Assembly: GCA_963779225.1 (NCBI GenBank)
Contig: CAVZWW010000003.1
Location: forward strand, 1,240,001 to 1,304,000
From: CAVPCZ01 sp963779225
Lineage (GTDB): Bacteria; Bacteroidota; Ignavibacteria; UBA10030; UBA6906
DNA length: 64,000 bases
Direction: 5' to 3'
Shown: one piece after another, positions 45,146-53,849 of the stretch
Layout: each line of letters starts with the position of its first letter
Numbering within the stretch: position 1 is the first letter of the stretch
Translations under genes and position numbers: made by a program
The notes under the pieces: model-generated
What the model was told of the DNA's origin: nothing
The model's input: only the letters and a program-made list of their open reading frames with translations
The model's database searches: none

Positions 45146-46633
45146 ATGAAAGCGAAACGTGCAACCCTTGCTCTGCTCCTTTCCTTCCTGATAGTGAGTG
45201 CACCCAGGATGTGGTCCCAGCAAACCTTCCGCACGGAGAAGGATCTTCTGGGAGAGAAACAAATTCCCGCCGACAAGTACTACGGGGTGCAAACCGCGCG
45301 GGGGATCGAGAACTTTCAGATTTCGGGTGTCCTGATCAACCACTATCCCGGGTTCGTCGAGGCGTTCACTATGGTCAAGCTGGCCGCCGCGAGAGCCAAT
45401 ACGGATGTTGGCGCCATGAAGAAAGAAACACTCGACGCCATAGAAAAGGCCTGCAAGGCGGTTCTTGAGGGGAAATACCACGACCAGTTTCTTGTGGATT
45501 GGTACCAGGGGGGGGCAGGAACCTCGACGAACATGAACTTCAACGAGGTCCTGGCGAACATTGCGCTTGAGCTGACCGGACACAAAAAAGGTGAGTACAA
45601 CATCATCGATCCGCACGATCACCTGAATATGTCGCAGTCCACCAACGACACCTACCCGACGGCGATCAAGGTGGCGTTCCTCCTGCGGAACGACAAGCTT
45701 ATCGAAGAGCTGCAGAAGTTGGCGGCATCCTTCCGGATGAAAGGGGAAGCGTACCTGGAGATCGTCAAGATGGGGCGGACGGAAATGCAGGATGCAGTGC
45801 CCATGACGGTCGGGCAGGAATTCCACGCCTTTGCGGCAGGGTTGGAATCCGAAATCACATTGTTGAAGGACGCCGAGAAATATCTCTATGAAGTCAACAT
45901 GGGTGCGACCGCTATTGGCACCGGGCTCAACGCGCCCAAAGGGTATGCGGAAAAATGTGCGGCTCATCTGGCCAAATTAACCGGCAAGCCGATCGTCCCT
46001 GCCGCCGACATGCTCGCCGCAACCTGGGATCAGCAGGGATATGTCGTGTATTCCTCCGCCTTGAAAAGTCTGGCGGTGAAGTTGTCGAAGATCTCGAGTG
46101 ATCTGATCCTCCTGACATCCGGCCCGCGGGCGGGCCTGTCCGAGATCAATCTTCCTGCGTTACAGCCGGGATCCTCCATCATGCCGGGCAAGGTCAATCC
46201 GGTGATTCCCGAAGTCATGAATATCGTTGCCTTCCGGGTGATGGGCAACGACCAGAGCGTCAGCCTGGCGGCCCACCACGGACAGCTTCAGCTTAACGCC
46301 TATGAACCCCTTGCGGGCCTTGCGGTGATTGAATCCCAGGCGCTGCTTTACCGCACCTCCATTATCTTCCGCACGAAGTGCATTGACGGGATCACCATCA
46401 ACGAGAAGACCCTCGCCCGTTACATGGAAACCACGGTCGGTATCGTGACAGCCCTCAATCCCGTGCTGGGGTATGAGAAAGCAACCGAGCTGGCCGGGGA
46501 AGCCTACAAGAGCGGCAAGGGGATTCTGGAGGTCATCCGGGAGAAAAAGATTCTCACCGAACAGCAGATCAAGGAACTGCTGGACCCCGTCAAGTTGACC
46601 GGGCTGGATAAAAGCAAGTATCCGAAAAAGTAA
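45146..46633 (+). CDS. aspA: Aspartate ammonia-lyase with a signal peptide
   Basis: 495 residues from the ATG at 45146; the upstream frame is not protein-like. Residues 1-25 (MKAKRATLALLLSFLIVSAP and on to SQQ) form a convincing signal peptide, rare for an aspartase. The catalytic fold is complete: EKDLLGEKQIPADKYYGVQT, GGAGTSTNMNFNEV, NMSQSTNDTYPTA, MGRTEMQDAVP, TAIGTGLNAP and the superfamily signature GSSIMPGKVNP. It would turn periplasmic aspartate into fumarate and ammonia. An 8-G run lies at the GGAGT motif. Confidence 0.95.
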   Translation: MKAKRATLALLLSFLIVSAPRMWSQQTFRTEKDLLGEKQIPADKYYGVQTARGIENFQISGVLINHYPGFVEAFTMVKLAAARANTDVGAMKKETLDAIEKACKAVLEGKYHDQFLVDWYQGGAGTSTNMNFNEVLANIALELTGHKKGEYNIIDPHDHLNMSQSTNDTYPTAIKVAFLLRNDKLIEELQKLAASFRMKGEAYLEIVKMGRTEMQDAVPMTVGQEFHAFAAGLESEITLLKDAEKYLYEVNMGATAIGTGLNAPKGYAEKCAAHLAKLTGKPIVPAADMLAATWDQQGYVVYSSALKSLAVKLSKISSDLILLTSGPRAGLSEINLPALQPGSSIMPGKVNPVIPEVMNIVAFRVMGNDQSVSLAAHHGQLQLNAYEPLAGLAVIESQALLYRTSIIFRTKCIDGITINEKTLARYMETTVGIVTALNPVLGYEKATELAGEAYKSGKGILEVIREKKILTEQQIKELLDPVKLTGLDKSKYPKK

Positions 46634-46688
46634 CCCACGAGTCCCCGTCATGTGCGAGGGGAGCCCTCCCACCATTCAGGAGATTTCC

Positions 46689-47798
46689 ATGAGCGTACCG
46701 GGTTCCATTCTGCGGGAATTCAAGGCCACTCCGGCACTCTTGTTTCTTGTTTTCGTCCCCATAGTGCTGGTGTATGAATCCGTGAATCCGACCGCATACA
46801 CAGTGCTCTTTGTGCTCTCGGTGGTTGCCATTGTGCCCCTGGCGATTACGCTCAGCCGGGCTACAGAATCGGTAGCAGCCAAAACGGGAGACATGATCGG
46901 CGGCCTGTTGAACGCAACGCTCGGGAACCTCACTGAACTTGTCATAGCGGTTGCTGCGCTGCGGGCGGGGCAGATCGTCCTTGTGAAGGCGTCGATCGCG
47001 GGAGCGATAGTCACCAATACACTCTTCATGCTTGGCGCTTCCTTCCTTCTCGGCGGGCTCAAGTTCAAAGTCCAGGAATTCAGCAAGGTCAACGCGCGAT
47101 TCCAGACGGGGATGTTGTTTCTGGCAAGCGTGGCGCTGGTGGTGCCTTCGCTCATGTCCGCCAGGGACCTGTCAAACCCCGGAACGTTCGTTCAGGATCT
47201 GAGCGTAGCGATTTCCGTGATCCTTTTACTAACGTATGGTCTCGGGCTTCTATTTTCCCTCAAAACCCACAAAGCTTTCTACACACCGGAGAGCCCCGCG
47301 GATGAGCATGAGGAGGAGCAAGGATGGCCACTCGGGATTGCCCTGCCGGTTCTCGTGATCGTTACCTTCTTTGTCGCGCTCGTGAGCGAAATTTTCGTTG
47401 AATCGGTGCAGGAAGCCTCCCTCGCATTCGGCATGAGTGCCCCCTTTGTGGGATTTATTGTCGTGGCGCTGGTGGGGGCCGCCGCGGAAATGGCCACCGC
47501 CTTTTCGGCAGCCAGGAAGAACCGGCTGGATCTGAGCGTAAGTATCGCCATGGGTAGTGCTTCGCAAATCGCATTGTTCATGGCGCCGGTGGTCGTGCTG
47601 CTCAGTTATCTGATCGCTCCAGCCCCCATGGACCTGGTCTTCTGGCCGGGTGCCGTGTTGATGGTGTTGATCGCGACCACGACCGCCGCTCTTTTTGCCA
47701 ACAGCGGCCGGTCGGCATGGTTTGTCGGGGTTCTCTTGCTGGCGGTGTACCTGGTCTTTGCGTCAACGCTGTACCTCATTCCGCCGCAGGTGAAGTGA
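46689..47798 (+). CDS. cax: CAX-family Ca2+/H+ exchanger
   Basis: 369 residues from the ATG at 46689 (AGGAGATTTCC upstream). Eleven helices with the two alpha repeats: GNLTELVIAVAALRAGQIVLVKASIAGAIVTN and GAAAEMATAFSAARKNRLDLS, and the acidic loop DEHEEEQG between them. The gene ends the asparagine/aspartate cluster, 55 bp after aspA, and may be co-transcribed without being functionally connected. Confidence 0.94.
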   Translation: MSVPGSILREFKATPALLFLVFVPIVLVYESVNPTAYTVLFVLSVVAIVPLAITLSRATESVAAKTGDMIGGLLNATLGNLTELVIAVAALRAGQIVLVKASIAGAIVTNTLFMLGASFLLGGLKFKVQEFSKVNARFQTGMLFLASVALVVPSLMSARDLSNPGTFVQDLSVAISVILLLTYGLGLLFSLKTHKAFYTPESPADEHEEEQGWPLGIALPVLVIVTFFVALVSEIFVESVQEASLAFGMSAPFVGFIVVALVGAAAEMATAFSAARKNRLDLSVSIAMGSASQIALFMAPVVVLLSYLIAPAPMDLVFWPGAVLMVLIATTTAALFANSGRSAWFVGVLLLAVYLVFASTLYLIPPQVK

Positions 47799-47990
47799 CC
47801 CGCGGCGGGTGCTGCGAGTCTGAAACGTTGTTGCCATCGTTATGCTGTTCCTGGAAATCTATTGATGTGCCAGGGACACATCAGGTGGAAAGATTCTGAC
47901 AGGATTGGAGATGGTAGAGTGAGCCACCGTCAAGGCGACATAACCATTGCCCTGGGAGGATGACAGCAAACCCATGCGAGGGAAAGTGAG

Positions 47991-48656
47991 GTGAAACGAC
48001 TGTTGAATCACGTGTTCAAGGTCCTATCAGGACTGCTCCTGCTGGTCGCAGTGCTGCTGCCGGATGCCGCAGGTGCACCCCCTCCCGATTCTCTTGATGC
48101 AAACGGAAAACAGAGCCGATGGGAGTTCTCTGCGGCCGCGTACTACTACGCTCTACCGGCGGATAACGATATCCTTATCGGCGTGTTCACTCAAGACCTC
48201 GGGAATCTCCATCTCGAAGCCCGGTACAACTATGAGGATCGGAATACCGCTTCGGTGTTCGGCGGGTGGACCTTCTCATCAGGAGAGTCCTTCACGATCG
48301 CGCTGACGCCGATGGCGGGAGTGGCATTCGGCAGAACGGCGGGAGTGGTTCCCGCGCTCGAGATGTCCCTGGGCTACAGCATGTTCGATTTCTACGGCGA
48401 GAGTGAATACCTGTTCGATGTGAATGACAGGTCGGGGAACTTCTTCTATTCCTGGCTGGAACTCGGCATCGCGCCGACCGAACTTCTCCGGGCCGGGTTG
48501 ACGGCGCAGCGGACAAGAGTTTTCCAGAGCCCCCTGGATGTGGACCGGGGCCTCTTCGCTCAGTTGAAGCCGCAACCGGGGACAGTGTCATTGTACGCTT
48601 TCAACCTTTTCACAGAGAGCTGGTTCCTGATCGTCGGGTTTGAGATTGAGTGGTGA
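47991..48656 (+). CDS. Exported beta-barrel protein of unknown function
   Basis: 221 residues, GTG start. Signal peptide 1-29 (ending AGAPP). Strand-rich barrel (WEFSAAAYYYALP, LHLEARYNYEDR, TIALTPMAGVAFG, SWFLIVGFEIEW at the end). No family recognised beyond an outer-membrane barrel. GAGG near the start. It precedes the USP gene and may be part of a new unit. Confidence 0.72.
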   Translation: MKRLLNHVFKVLSGLLLLVAVLLPDAAGAPPPDSLDANGKQSRWEFSAAAYYYALPADNDILIGVFTQDLGNLHLEARYNYEDRNTASVFGGWTFSSGESFTIALTPMAGVAFGRTAGVVPALEMSLGYSMFDFYGESEYLFDVNDRSGNFFYSWLELGIAPTELLRAGLTAQRTRVFQSPLDVDRGLFAQLKPQPGTVSLYAFNLFTESWFLIVGFEIEW

Positions 48657-48757
48657 AACGGAGCATCAACCTTGTCCGGAACGCCCCCGCTCTGCCCGGT
48701 GGTTCGACGGATTTTGTTGAGTGAAACAACAATCGGTAAAACGAGAGGATCCGGATC

Positions 48758-49321
48758 ATGGCTCAGATAGACCTTTCCACAGGGATCAAAGTGGAATCCA
48801 TCTTCCACCCCTCGGATTTTTCCGAAGCCAGTGAAGTCGCATTCGCACATGCCCTCAAAATGGCACTGGTAAGCAGGGCAAAGCTGCGCATGCTGCACGT
48901 GACCGAGAATCCTCTCACCGAATGGCAGGACTTCCCTGGTGTCCGCGACACGCTCGAGCGATGGAAACTCATACCGAAGGGAAGTTCCAGGAGTGCGATC
49001 GGAGAGCTCGGCATCAAAATCCGCAAGGTCATCGCTGCAAGCGATGATCCGGTGAAGGCCTGTCTTGACTTCCTCAAAGAGCATCCCACCGATCTGATCG
49101 TGCTGGCGGTTCGCCAGCATGAAGGCCGCCTGCGCTGGCTGGAGAAGTCGGTTGGTGAGCCGATCGCGAGCGGTGCCGGGCCGGATGCCGCAGGGCTACC
49201 CGAGAACCTCACCGTGGAACAATTCCGTCGCGACTATGGTGGAGCCGGCGACCCACGCTACCGCAGGCAGATTGATGCGATCGAAAAGCTCCTGGACCGC
49301 TGCGCCGGACTTCAGTTTTAG
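48758..49321 (+). CDS. Universal stress protein-like, atypical C-terminus
   Basis: 187 residues. The N-terminal part is UspA-like (IFHPSDFSEASEVAFAHALKMA, LRMLHV, PTDLIVLAVRQHEGRLRWL, SVGEPIA). The usual ATP-loop G-x2-G-x9-G(S/T) of single-domain USPs is missing; after residue 145 an unusual tail (NLTVEQFRRDYGGAGDPRYR) replaces a second USP repeat, so this may be a truncated tandem USP. A TTTTG element 20 nt before TAAAAC lies just upstream. Confidence 0.8.
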   Translation: MAQIDLSTGIKVESIFHPSDFSEASEVAFAHALKMALVSRAKLRMLHVTENPLTEWQDFPGVRDTLERWKLIPKGSSRSAIGELGIKIRKVIAASDDPVKACLDFLKEHPTDLIVLAVRQHEGRLRWLEKSVGEPIASGAGPDAAGLPENLTVEQFRRDYGGAGDPRYRRQIDAIEKLLDRCAGLQF

Positions 49322-49407
49322 AAACCACCTGGTTTGTCAGTACAGTGATTCCGGCACATTCCGGAAAAGCTCTTCCGCCACAGAGTGATTTCCAACTGGA
49401 GGACCCG

Positions 49408-50178
49408 ATGAAGTACACACTAATGCTTTTTCTGGTTGCCGCGGTCATTTTCGCCGGTATGATCCTCTTTCAGGAAGCCGGCCGGCGTATTGGAGCATCG
49501 AGGCTCGCTCAGGGTCGAAAGCCGTCAGGCACCGGCGCCATGGAGGGGGCCGTGTTCGCCCTTCTGGGACTCCTCATCGCATTTACCTTCTCCGGTGCTG
49601 CTTCGCGCTTCGATGACCGGAGAGCGCGTATTGTCGAAGAAGCCAATGATATCGGCACGGCCTATTTGAGAATCGATCTTCTCGAACAGGAAGACCAGCC
49701 CGCGCTGAGAGAACTCTTCCGCGCCTACCTGGACTCGCGCATTGAAACCTACAGCAACATCACCGATATCGACGCCGCAATGGCAACTCTGGCCAGAAGT
49801 GCGAAGTTGCAGGAGGACATATGGACCCGGGCTGTAGCGGCCTGCCGGAGGCAGGGCAATCCTGCAACGACTTCACTGCTTCTCTCTGCGCTGAACAGCA
49901 TGATCGATATCGTGACCACGCGGAGCATGTCGACGAAAATGCACCCGCCGGAAATAATTTTCGGGCTTCTGTTCGGATTATCGCTGGGGTGTGCGCTCCT
50001 GGCCGGCTACAATATGGCGGATGCAAAAGGGCCGAACCGGGCGCATATGATCGGGTTTGCGGCGATAATGGCAATTACCTTCTATGTCATCCTCGACATT
50101 GAGTACCCGCAGCTGGGATTGATACGTGTAGATGCATTCAACGAGCTGCTCGTCGAATTGCGGGCCACCATGAAATGA
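49408..50178 (+). CDS. DUF4239/bestrophin-like membrane protein
   Basis: 256 residues from the ATG at 49408 with GGAGGACCCG upstream. Helix at 4-22, then GAVFALLGLLIAFTFSGAASRFDDRRARIVEEANDIGTAYLRID, typical of bestrophin-like DUF4239 proteins, and two C-terminal helices with GLLFGLSLGCALLAGYNMA. Function is unknown; bestrophins are anion channels. Confidence 0.88.
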   Translation: MKYTLMLFLVAAVIFAGMILFQEAGRRIGASRLAQGRKPSGTGAMEGAVFALLGLLIAFTFSGAASRFDDRRARIVEEANDIGTAYLRIDLLEQEDQPALRELFRAYLDSRIETYSNITDIDAAMATLARSAKLQEDIWTRAVAACRRQGNPATTSLLLSALNSMIDIVTTRSMSTKMHPPEIIFGLLFGLSLGCALLAGYNMADAKGPNRAHMIGFAAIMAITFYVILDIEYPQLGLIRVDAFNELLVELRATMK

Positions 50179-50328
50179 TTTCCCCGAAAACGCCGCGAAA
50201 CAGATGCGTTCCTTCCCTGATCGGCGACAAACGGGCACGTCGGGCAAACACGAACAAGGTTTCAGGGAGCACACACTGTCATTTCCGCCGCCGGCAAATG
50301 CGCCCGGCAGATGCATCGCCTTTTCCAG

Positions 50329-50357
50329 TTGAAAATGTCACTGTAAGTCGATATCTT
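50329..50357 (+). promoter_or_regulatory. Promoter of the DUF4136 gene
   Basis: TTGAAA at 50329-50334, 17-nt spacer, TATCTT at 50352-50357. The leader is about 90 nt. Confidence 0.7.
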
Positions 50358-50453
50358 TAATTACTTCCTTTCGATCATGCTTCGAGGCAGAAGGCATCGT
50401 GCCGGGGCCTCGTGAATGGTAGTTATCCTTCCACAAATTGAGGAGTGCGCACA

Positions 50454-51005
50454 ATGAAGATTCTCCCGGTTCTCATCGCCGGTTTGTCAGCGATCCTTGT
50501 CATGGGTTGCTCAAGTGTTTCCGTGACCACGGACTACGATCGCGAACTCAATTTCACAACGCTCAAGACGTTCGAATGGATGTCTGTTTCTAAGGACCAG
50601 TTGAGCGCCAATGCTGCCGCAAATATGCTCCAGAACAGCCTTGTCGACAACCGGTTCCGCAGTGCGGTCAAGAGCCAGCTGGAAGCCAAGGGACTTACCG
50701 AGAGTTCCACCAATCCGGACTTCGTCATCATGTACCACACGGGAACGCAGGAGAAGGTCAACGTCACCAACTATGGGTATGGTTACGGACGGTGGGGAGG
50801 GTACGGAGGCGGAGTGGACGTCCAGCAGTACACCCAGGGGACTCTTATCCTGGATTTCATCAATCCGACAACCAAGCAGCTCATCTGGCGGAGCGTCGCA
50901 ACGGGTGCACTTGCCAGCAAGCCGGATCCGGATACGATGGAGCAGAAGATTAACGGTGTCGTTCAGGAGATGCTTGCGAAATTCCCGCCCGCGCCCGGGA
51001 AATAG
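50454..51005 (+). CDS. DUF4136 lipoprotein
   Basis: 183 residues from the ATG at 50454. Lipobox LVMGCSS; a mature DUF4136 domain (TTDYDRELNFTTLKTFEW, LEAKGLTESSTNPDFVIMYHTG, GTLILDFINPTTKQLIWRSVATG) with a Gly/Tyr-rich loop (GYGYGRWGGYGGG). Envelope lipoprotein of unknown role. One of three lipoproteins with this layout in the window. Confidence 0.93.
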   Translation: MKILPVLIAGLSAILVMGCSSVSVTTDYDRELNFTTLKTFEWMSVSKDQLSANAAANMLQNSLVDNRFRSAVKSQLEAKGLTESSTNPDFVIMYHTGTQEKVNVTNYGYGYGRWGGYGGGVDVQQYTQGTLILDFINPTTKQLIWRSVATGALASKPDPDTMEQKINGVVQEMLAKFPPAPGK

Positions 51006-51047
51006 GTACAACAAAATACTCTGCTCTTCCCGCGTGTCAAACGCTTC

Positions 51048-51083
51048 GACTCGCCCCGTCAACGTAAGCTGATGGGGCGAGTC
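51048..51083. terminator. Hairpin between convergent genes
   Basis: GACTCGCCCCGTCA (51048-51061) pairs with TGATGGGGCGAGTC (51070-51083) with one G-T pair and an 8-nt loop. It lies between the ends of two converging genes and has no strong T-tract either side. Confidence 0.6.
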
Positions 51084-51086
51084 ATG

Positions 51087-52196
51087 CTAGAACGCCTCTT
51101 TGACGTTGAAATAGACCCCCTTGATTGAATTCCCCTGCGCGTCTCTTCCGTACGAGATGTCCATCCTCACGTTCAGCTTCTCCTTTGGATCCAGGGCGAA
51201 CCGGAATCCGAACCCGGCGTTGGGCTTGAAGTACTTCACCCGAAAGCCTGACATCTCGGTTGCGACGTCGCCTGCGCCGATGAACGCTATCACCCCCCAT
51301 CGCCTGGCAAACATCCACCGGTACTCCACCTGCCCGGCGACATAATAATTGTCACGATACCTGCCGAGGTAGTAGCCCCGCATAATGTATCCGCCCCCCA
51401 GGAGGGGCATCTGATAAAATGGCGTGGGACCTGCGACACGATTTCCATACACATTCACTCCTAGGACACTCCCCTCACCGAGTCCGATATACTGGCGGAG
51501 ATCGATGATTGTCCGGTTGAACTCGAAATCGCTTCCCAACATTTTGAGGCACTGCACGGTATTGAGTTTATAGAAGAGGCCTGTGGACGGCCAGAAGACG
51601 TTGTCCCGCTTGTCGTAGCTCAGAGAGACCCCCAGACCGGACGAAAGACCTCCGTTGGACCCGGTCACGGCATCCGCTAGCAGGAAGGGGTTGGACTGTT
51701 TGTCGGTAATTGTCGTCGTGTTGAAATCGTAATTCAAGCCGATCTTCAGCTCTTCCACAATTCTTACTTGAAAGTCGACGTTCACGGCGAGAAACGTGCG
51801 AACGTATGGCGCTTCAGGAATGTCGGGGACGTCGTTGCCGATTCCCCAGAATTTGTCGACATATTTCCCATAGTCGATGAACCCCGTGAGATAGTACTTT
51901 CCCTCTTCGAAGAACGCTTCGGGAACGAAATAGATATCGTACTGGCCTTTAACGGAGTAGTAACCGGAAAGAGTGAAATTGGACGCCTTTGCCTTCAGGG
52001 AGTCGGTGGCGCGGTACGTGGCGACCAGAGCTCCGCCCAGTGCAAATTCTGTTTCCGGAGAGTAGAAGACGTACGGATAGCCGGTAAGGGAAAGACCGCG
52101 GATCGACACGGAATCCGCTTTGGGAACCGGTACCTGCGCGCCGGCAATGTTCACGCCGAGGAGAATGAGTGCGAGAAGTGGGAAGTGTCGGGTCAT
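51087..52196 (-). CDS. BamA/TamA-family outer-membrane protein
   Basis: 369 residues with a signal peptide (1-20, ending AGAQ). It lacks POTRA repeats and consists of the barrel only (about 350 residues), with the Omp85 loop-6-like motif LGGGYIMRGYYLGRYRDN and a terminal Phe (KEAF). Such small Omp85-like proteins are common in FCB genomes and their substrates are unknown. A surface-antigen (D15-type) relationship is likely. Confidence 0.82.
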   Translation of the reverse strand: MTRHFPLLALILLGVNIAGAQVPVPKADSVSIRGLSLTGYPYVFYSPETEFALGGALVATYRATDSLKAKASNFTLSGYYSVKGQYDIYFVPEAFFEEGKYYLTGFIDYGKYVDKFWGIGNDVPDIPEAPYVRTFLAVNVDFQVRIVEELKIGLNYDFNTTTITDKQSNPFLLADAVTGSNGGLSSGLGVSLSYDKRDNVFWPSTGLFYKLNTVQCLKMLGSDFEFNRTIIDLRQYIGLGEGSVLGVNVYGNRVAGPTPFYQMPLLGGGYIMRGYYLGRYRDNYYVAGQVEYRWMFARRWGVIAFIGAGDVATEMSGFRVKYFKPNAGFGFRFALDPKEKLNVRMDISYGRDAQGNSIKGVYFNVKEAF

Positions 52197-52306
52197 AGGC
52201 CTCTCGGGTAGGGCGCGTTAGTCATCACCGAAACACCTTATCGCCCCCGGCAGGGGAAGGACACGGGCCGTGTTGGGAGCCGACTGTACTGTCGGGGAGA
52301 AAGAAC

Positions 52307-52341
52307 CAAACGGAGCCCGGCAGAGCGCCAGACTCCGTTTG
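52307..52341 (-). terminator. Minus-strand terminator downstream of the 52422 gene
   Basis: CAAACGGAG (52307-52315) pairs with CTCCGTTTG (52333-52341); on the minus strand it is followed by GTTCTTTCTCC. Confidence 0.6.
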
Positions 52342-52421
52342 ATATAGACCGGTCTACGTTGTCACAACCCTGGTGTTCAACACGGGACACCGGGGGAGGA
52401 TCACATACCCCCTTGCACGGG

Positions 52422-53054
52422 TCAGAACCAACCCGTTGTCCAGGCGAATCCGAGGTTCACGCCCAGGAATGCGAGAGAATTGTCGTCTTTGCCGCCGAGC
52501 GTTTCGCCGGAGTCGAAGGCGTAGTTGTACCGGGCCGCTATCATGATATGCGAACGCGCATCCATGTGCCAGAGAAATCCCGCTTCCGGGGCCAGCCCGA
52601 AATGCCAGTTGTCGTTCTGGAAGGAGTAGATGCCGACATCCAGACGCTGGTTCACCACGTACGCACCGATGTTGAGCCCGACATATGGCCTGATATCCTG
52701 TCCGGTTTCTCCCAGGTAATAGTGCGCATTCAGCAGGAGCGGCAGGACGTTGTAGTATCGTATCTGGGTTCCGCCGATGGCGCCATTCTTGATGGGGATG
52801 GTCTCGTTGGTCTGGTCACTCCAGTTGTTCCACGAGAACGACCCTCCCAGCGAGGAGTTCTCGTCAAGGAACCAGCGGAAGTCGACCCCGAAGCCACCGA
52901 AGCTGGTCTTGTTCATGAAGTCGCTCATCTGTCCAACCGGGATTCCGATATTCCAGGTCAAGCCTGTGAGCTGGTCTCCTTTGCGCTGCGCCAGTGCCGG
53001 CATCGCCACGAGAGCCACGAGTATGCTTATCTTGAGAAGTTTCATCGTCGTCAC
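52422..53054 (-). CDS. Outer-membrane beta-barrel protein
   Basis: 210 residues. Signal peptide (about 1-22, ending PALAQ). Barrel-type strands with aromatic turns (LTWNIGIPVG, GFGVDFRWFLDE, IRPYVGLNIGAYVV, HIMIAARYNYAF, GVNLGFAWTTGWF at the end). Similar to small outer-membrane proteins of the OmpW/porin type seen throughout this stretch. Function unknown. It is the distal gene of a minus-strand run with 53091. Confidence 0.8.
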   Translation of the reverse strand: MTTMKLLKISILVALVAMPALAQRKGDQLTGLTWNIGIPVGQMSDFMNKTSFGGFGVDFRWFLDENSSLGGSFSWNNWSDQTNETIPIKNGAIGGTQIRYYNVLPLLLNAHYYLGETGQDIRPYVGLNIGAYVVNQRLDVGIYSFQNDNWHFGLAPEAGFLWHMDARSHIMIAARYNYAFDSGETLGGKDDNSLAFLGVNLGFAWTTGWF

Positions 53055-53090
53055 GACATCCTTCTTGTTCGCGAATGATGGAGAAGAGCG

Positions 53091-53771
53091 TTATTGACCT
53101 GCGTAAAGGTACGGCGATTGCTCGAATTGGGTGTTGACTGCTGTTCCAAGGCGCTGCTGGGCGGTCGCAGGGGCTCCGGCCAGGCCGGCGATGACTCCGA
53201 CCCAGACAGGGGCGTGCTTTCTTTCCCCAGCGCTCTTTGCATAGTCGGCCATCTCGGTCACGGTCGTTCCGACAGTGTACTCGTAGGAGTCGACGTATGC
53301 CGGTGGATAGTAGCCGGGATAGTACCAGCCCCAGTAGCCGCCCCAGTAGCCGTACCAGTAATCGTAGTAATAGCCGGTGTGCTCATTGGCGAACTGGCCG
53401 ATGAGAACCAGGAACACCGTTTTGGGATCGATTCCCCCGGTTATCTCGAGCGTATCCTTCAAGCGCACATAACCGCGTGCCTCAAAATTGCTCGCGGTGA
53501 GCGAGAGGATCTGTTTGTCGTACTTGCGATAGCCGGCTATGGGATCGACTACGACACCCTGGTCGATCAGGTGCATGATGGTATCCGGCATGATGAAGTA
53601 CTTGTAGGCCTGGAAGTTGGTCCCTTCGACATACTTTGTCAGATAAGCATCGAAGTCCTCCACGCCCAGGTTATAGTCCTGATAGCACCCGCTCGGCACG
53701 ACGCTCGCGAGCAGGATGACCAGAGGCAGGACCATGAATCGTCCCGAGAGTTTTTTCAACGGCATGTTCAT
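53091..53771 (-). CDS. DUF4136-like lipoprotein with Tyr/Trp-rich insert
   Basis: 226 residues from the ATG at 53771, preceded by GGAGGAGAAGCG. Lipobox VPSGCYQ. DUF4136-type pattern (GVEDFDAYLTKYVEG, LTASNFEARGYVRLK, KTVFLVLIGQFANEHTG) with an extreme Tyr/Trp/Gly-rich loop (YYYDYWYGYWGGYWGWYYPG). Ends in QQRLGTAVNTQFEQSPYLY. Envelope lipoprotein of unknown role. Confidence 0.82.
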   Translation of the reverse strand: MNMPLKKLSGRFMVLPLVILLASVVPSGCYQDYNLGVEDFDAYLTKYVEGTNFQAYKYFIMPDTIMHLIDQGVVVDPIAGYRKYDKQILSLTASNFEARGYVRLKDTLEITGGIDPKTVFLVLIGQFANEHTGYYYDYWYGYWGGYWGWYYPGYYPPAYVDSYEYTVGTTVTEMADYAKSAGERKHAPVWVGVIAGLAGAPATAQQRLGTAVNTQFEQSPYLYAGQ

Positions 53772-53849
53772 AACGCTTCTCCTCCAATAGTAATATTGTA
53801 CTACCACGGCAATCTCGTTGTCAGCCAGAGTGATGCATCGGCAGAGCTG

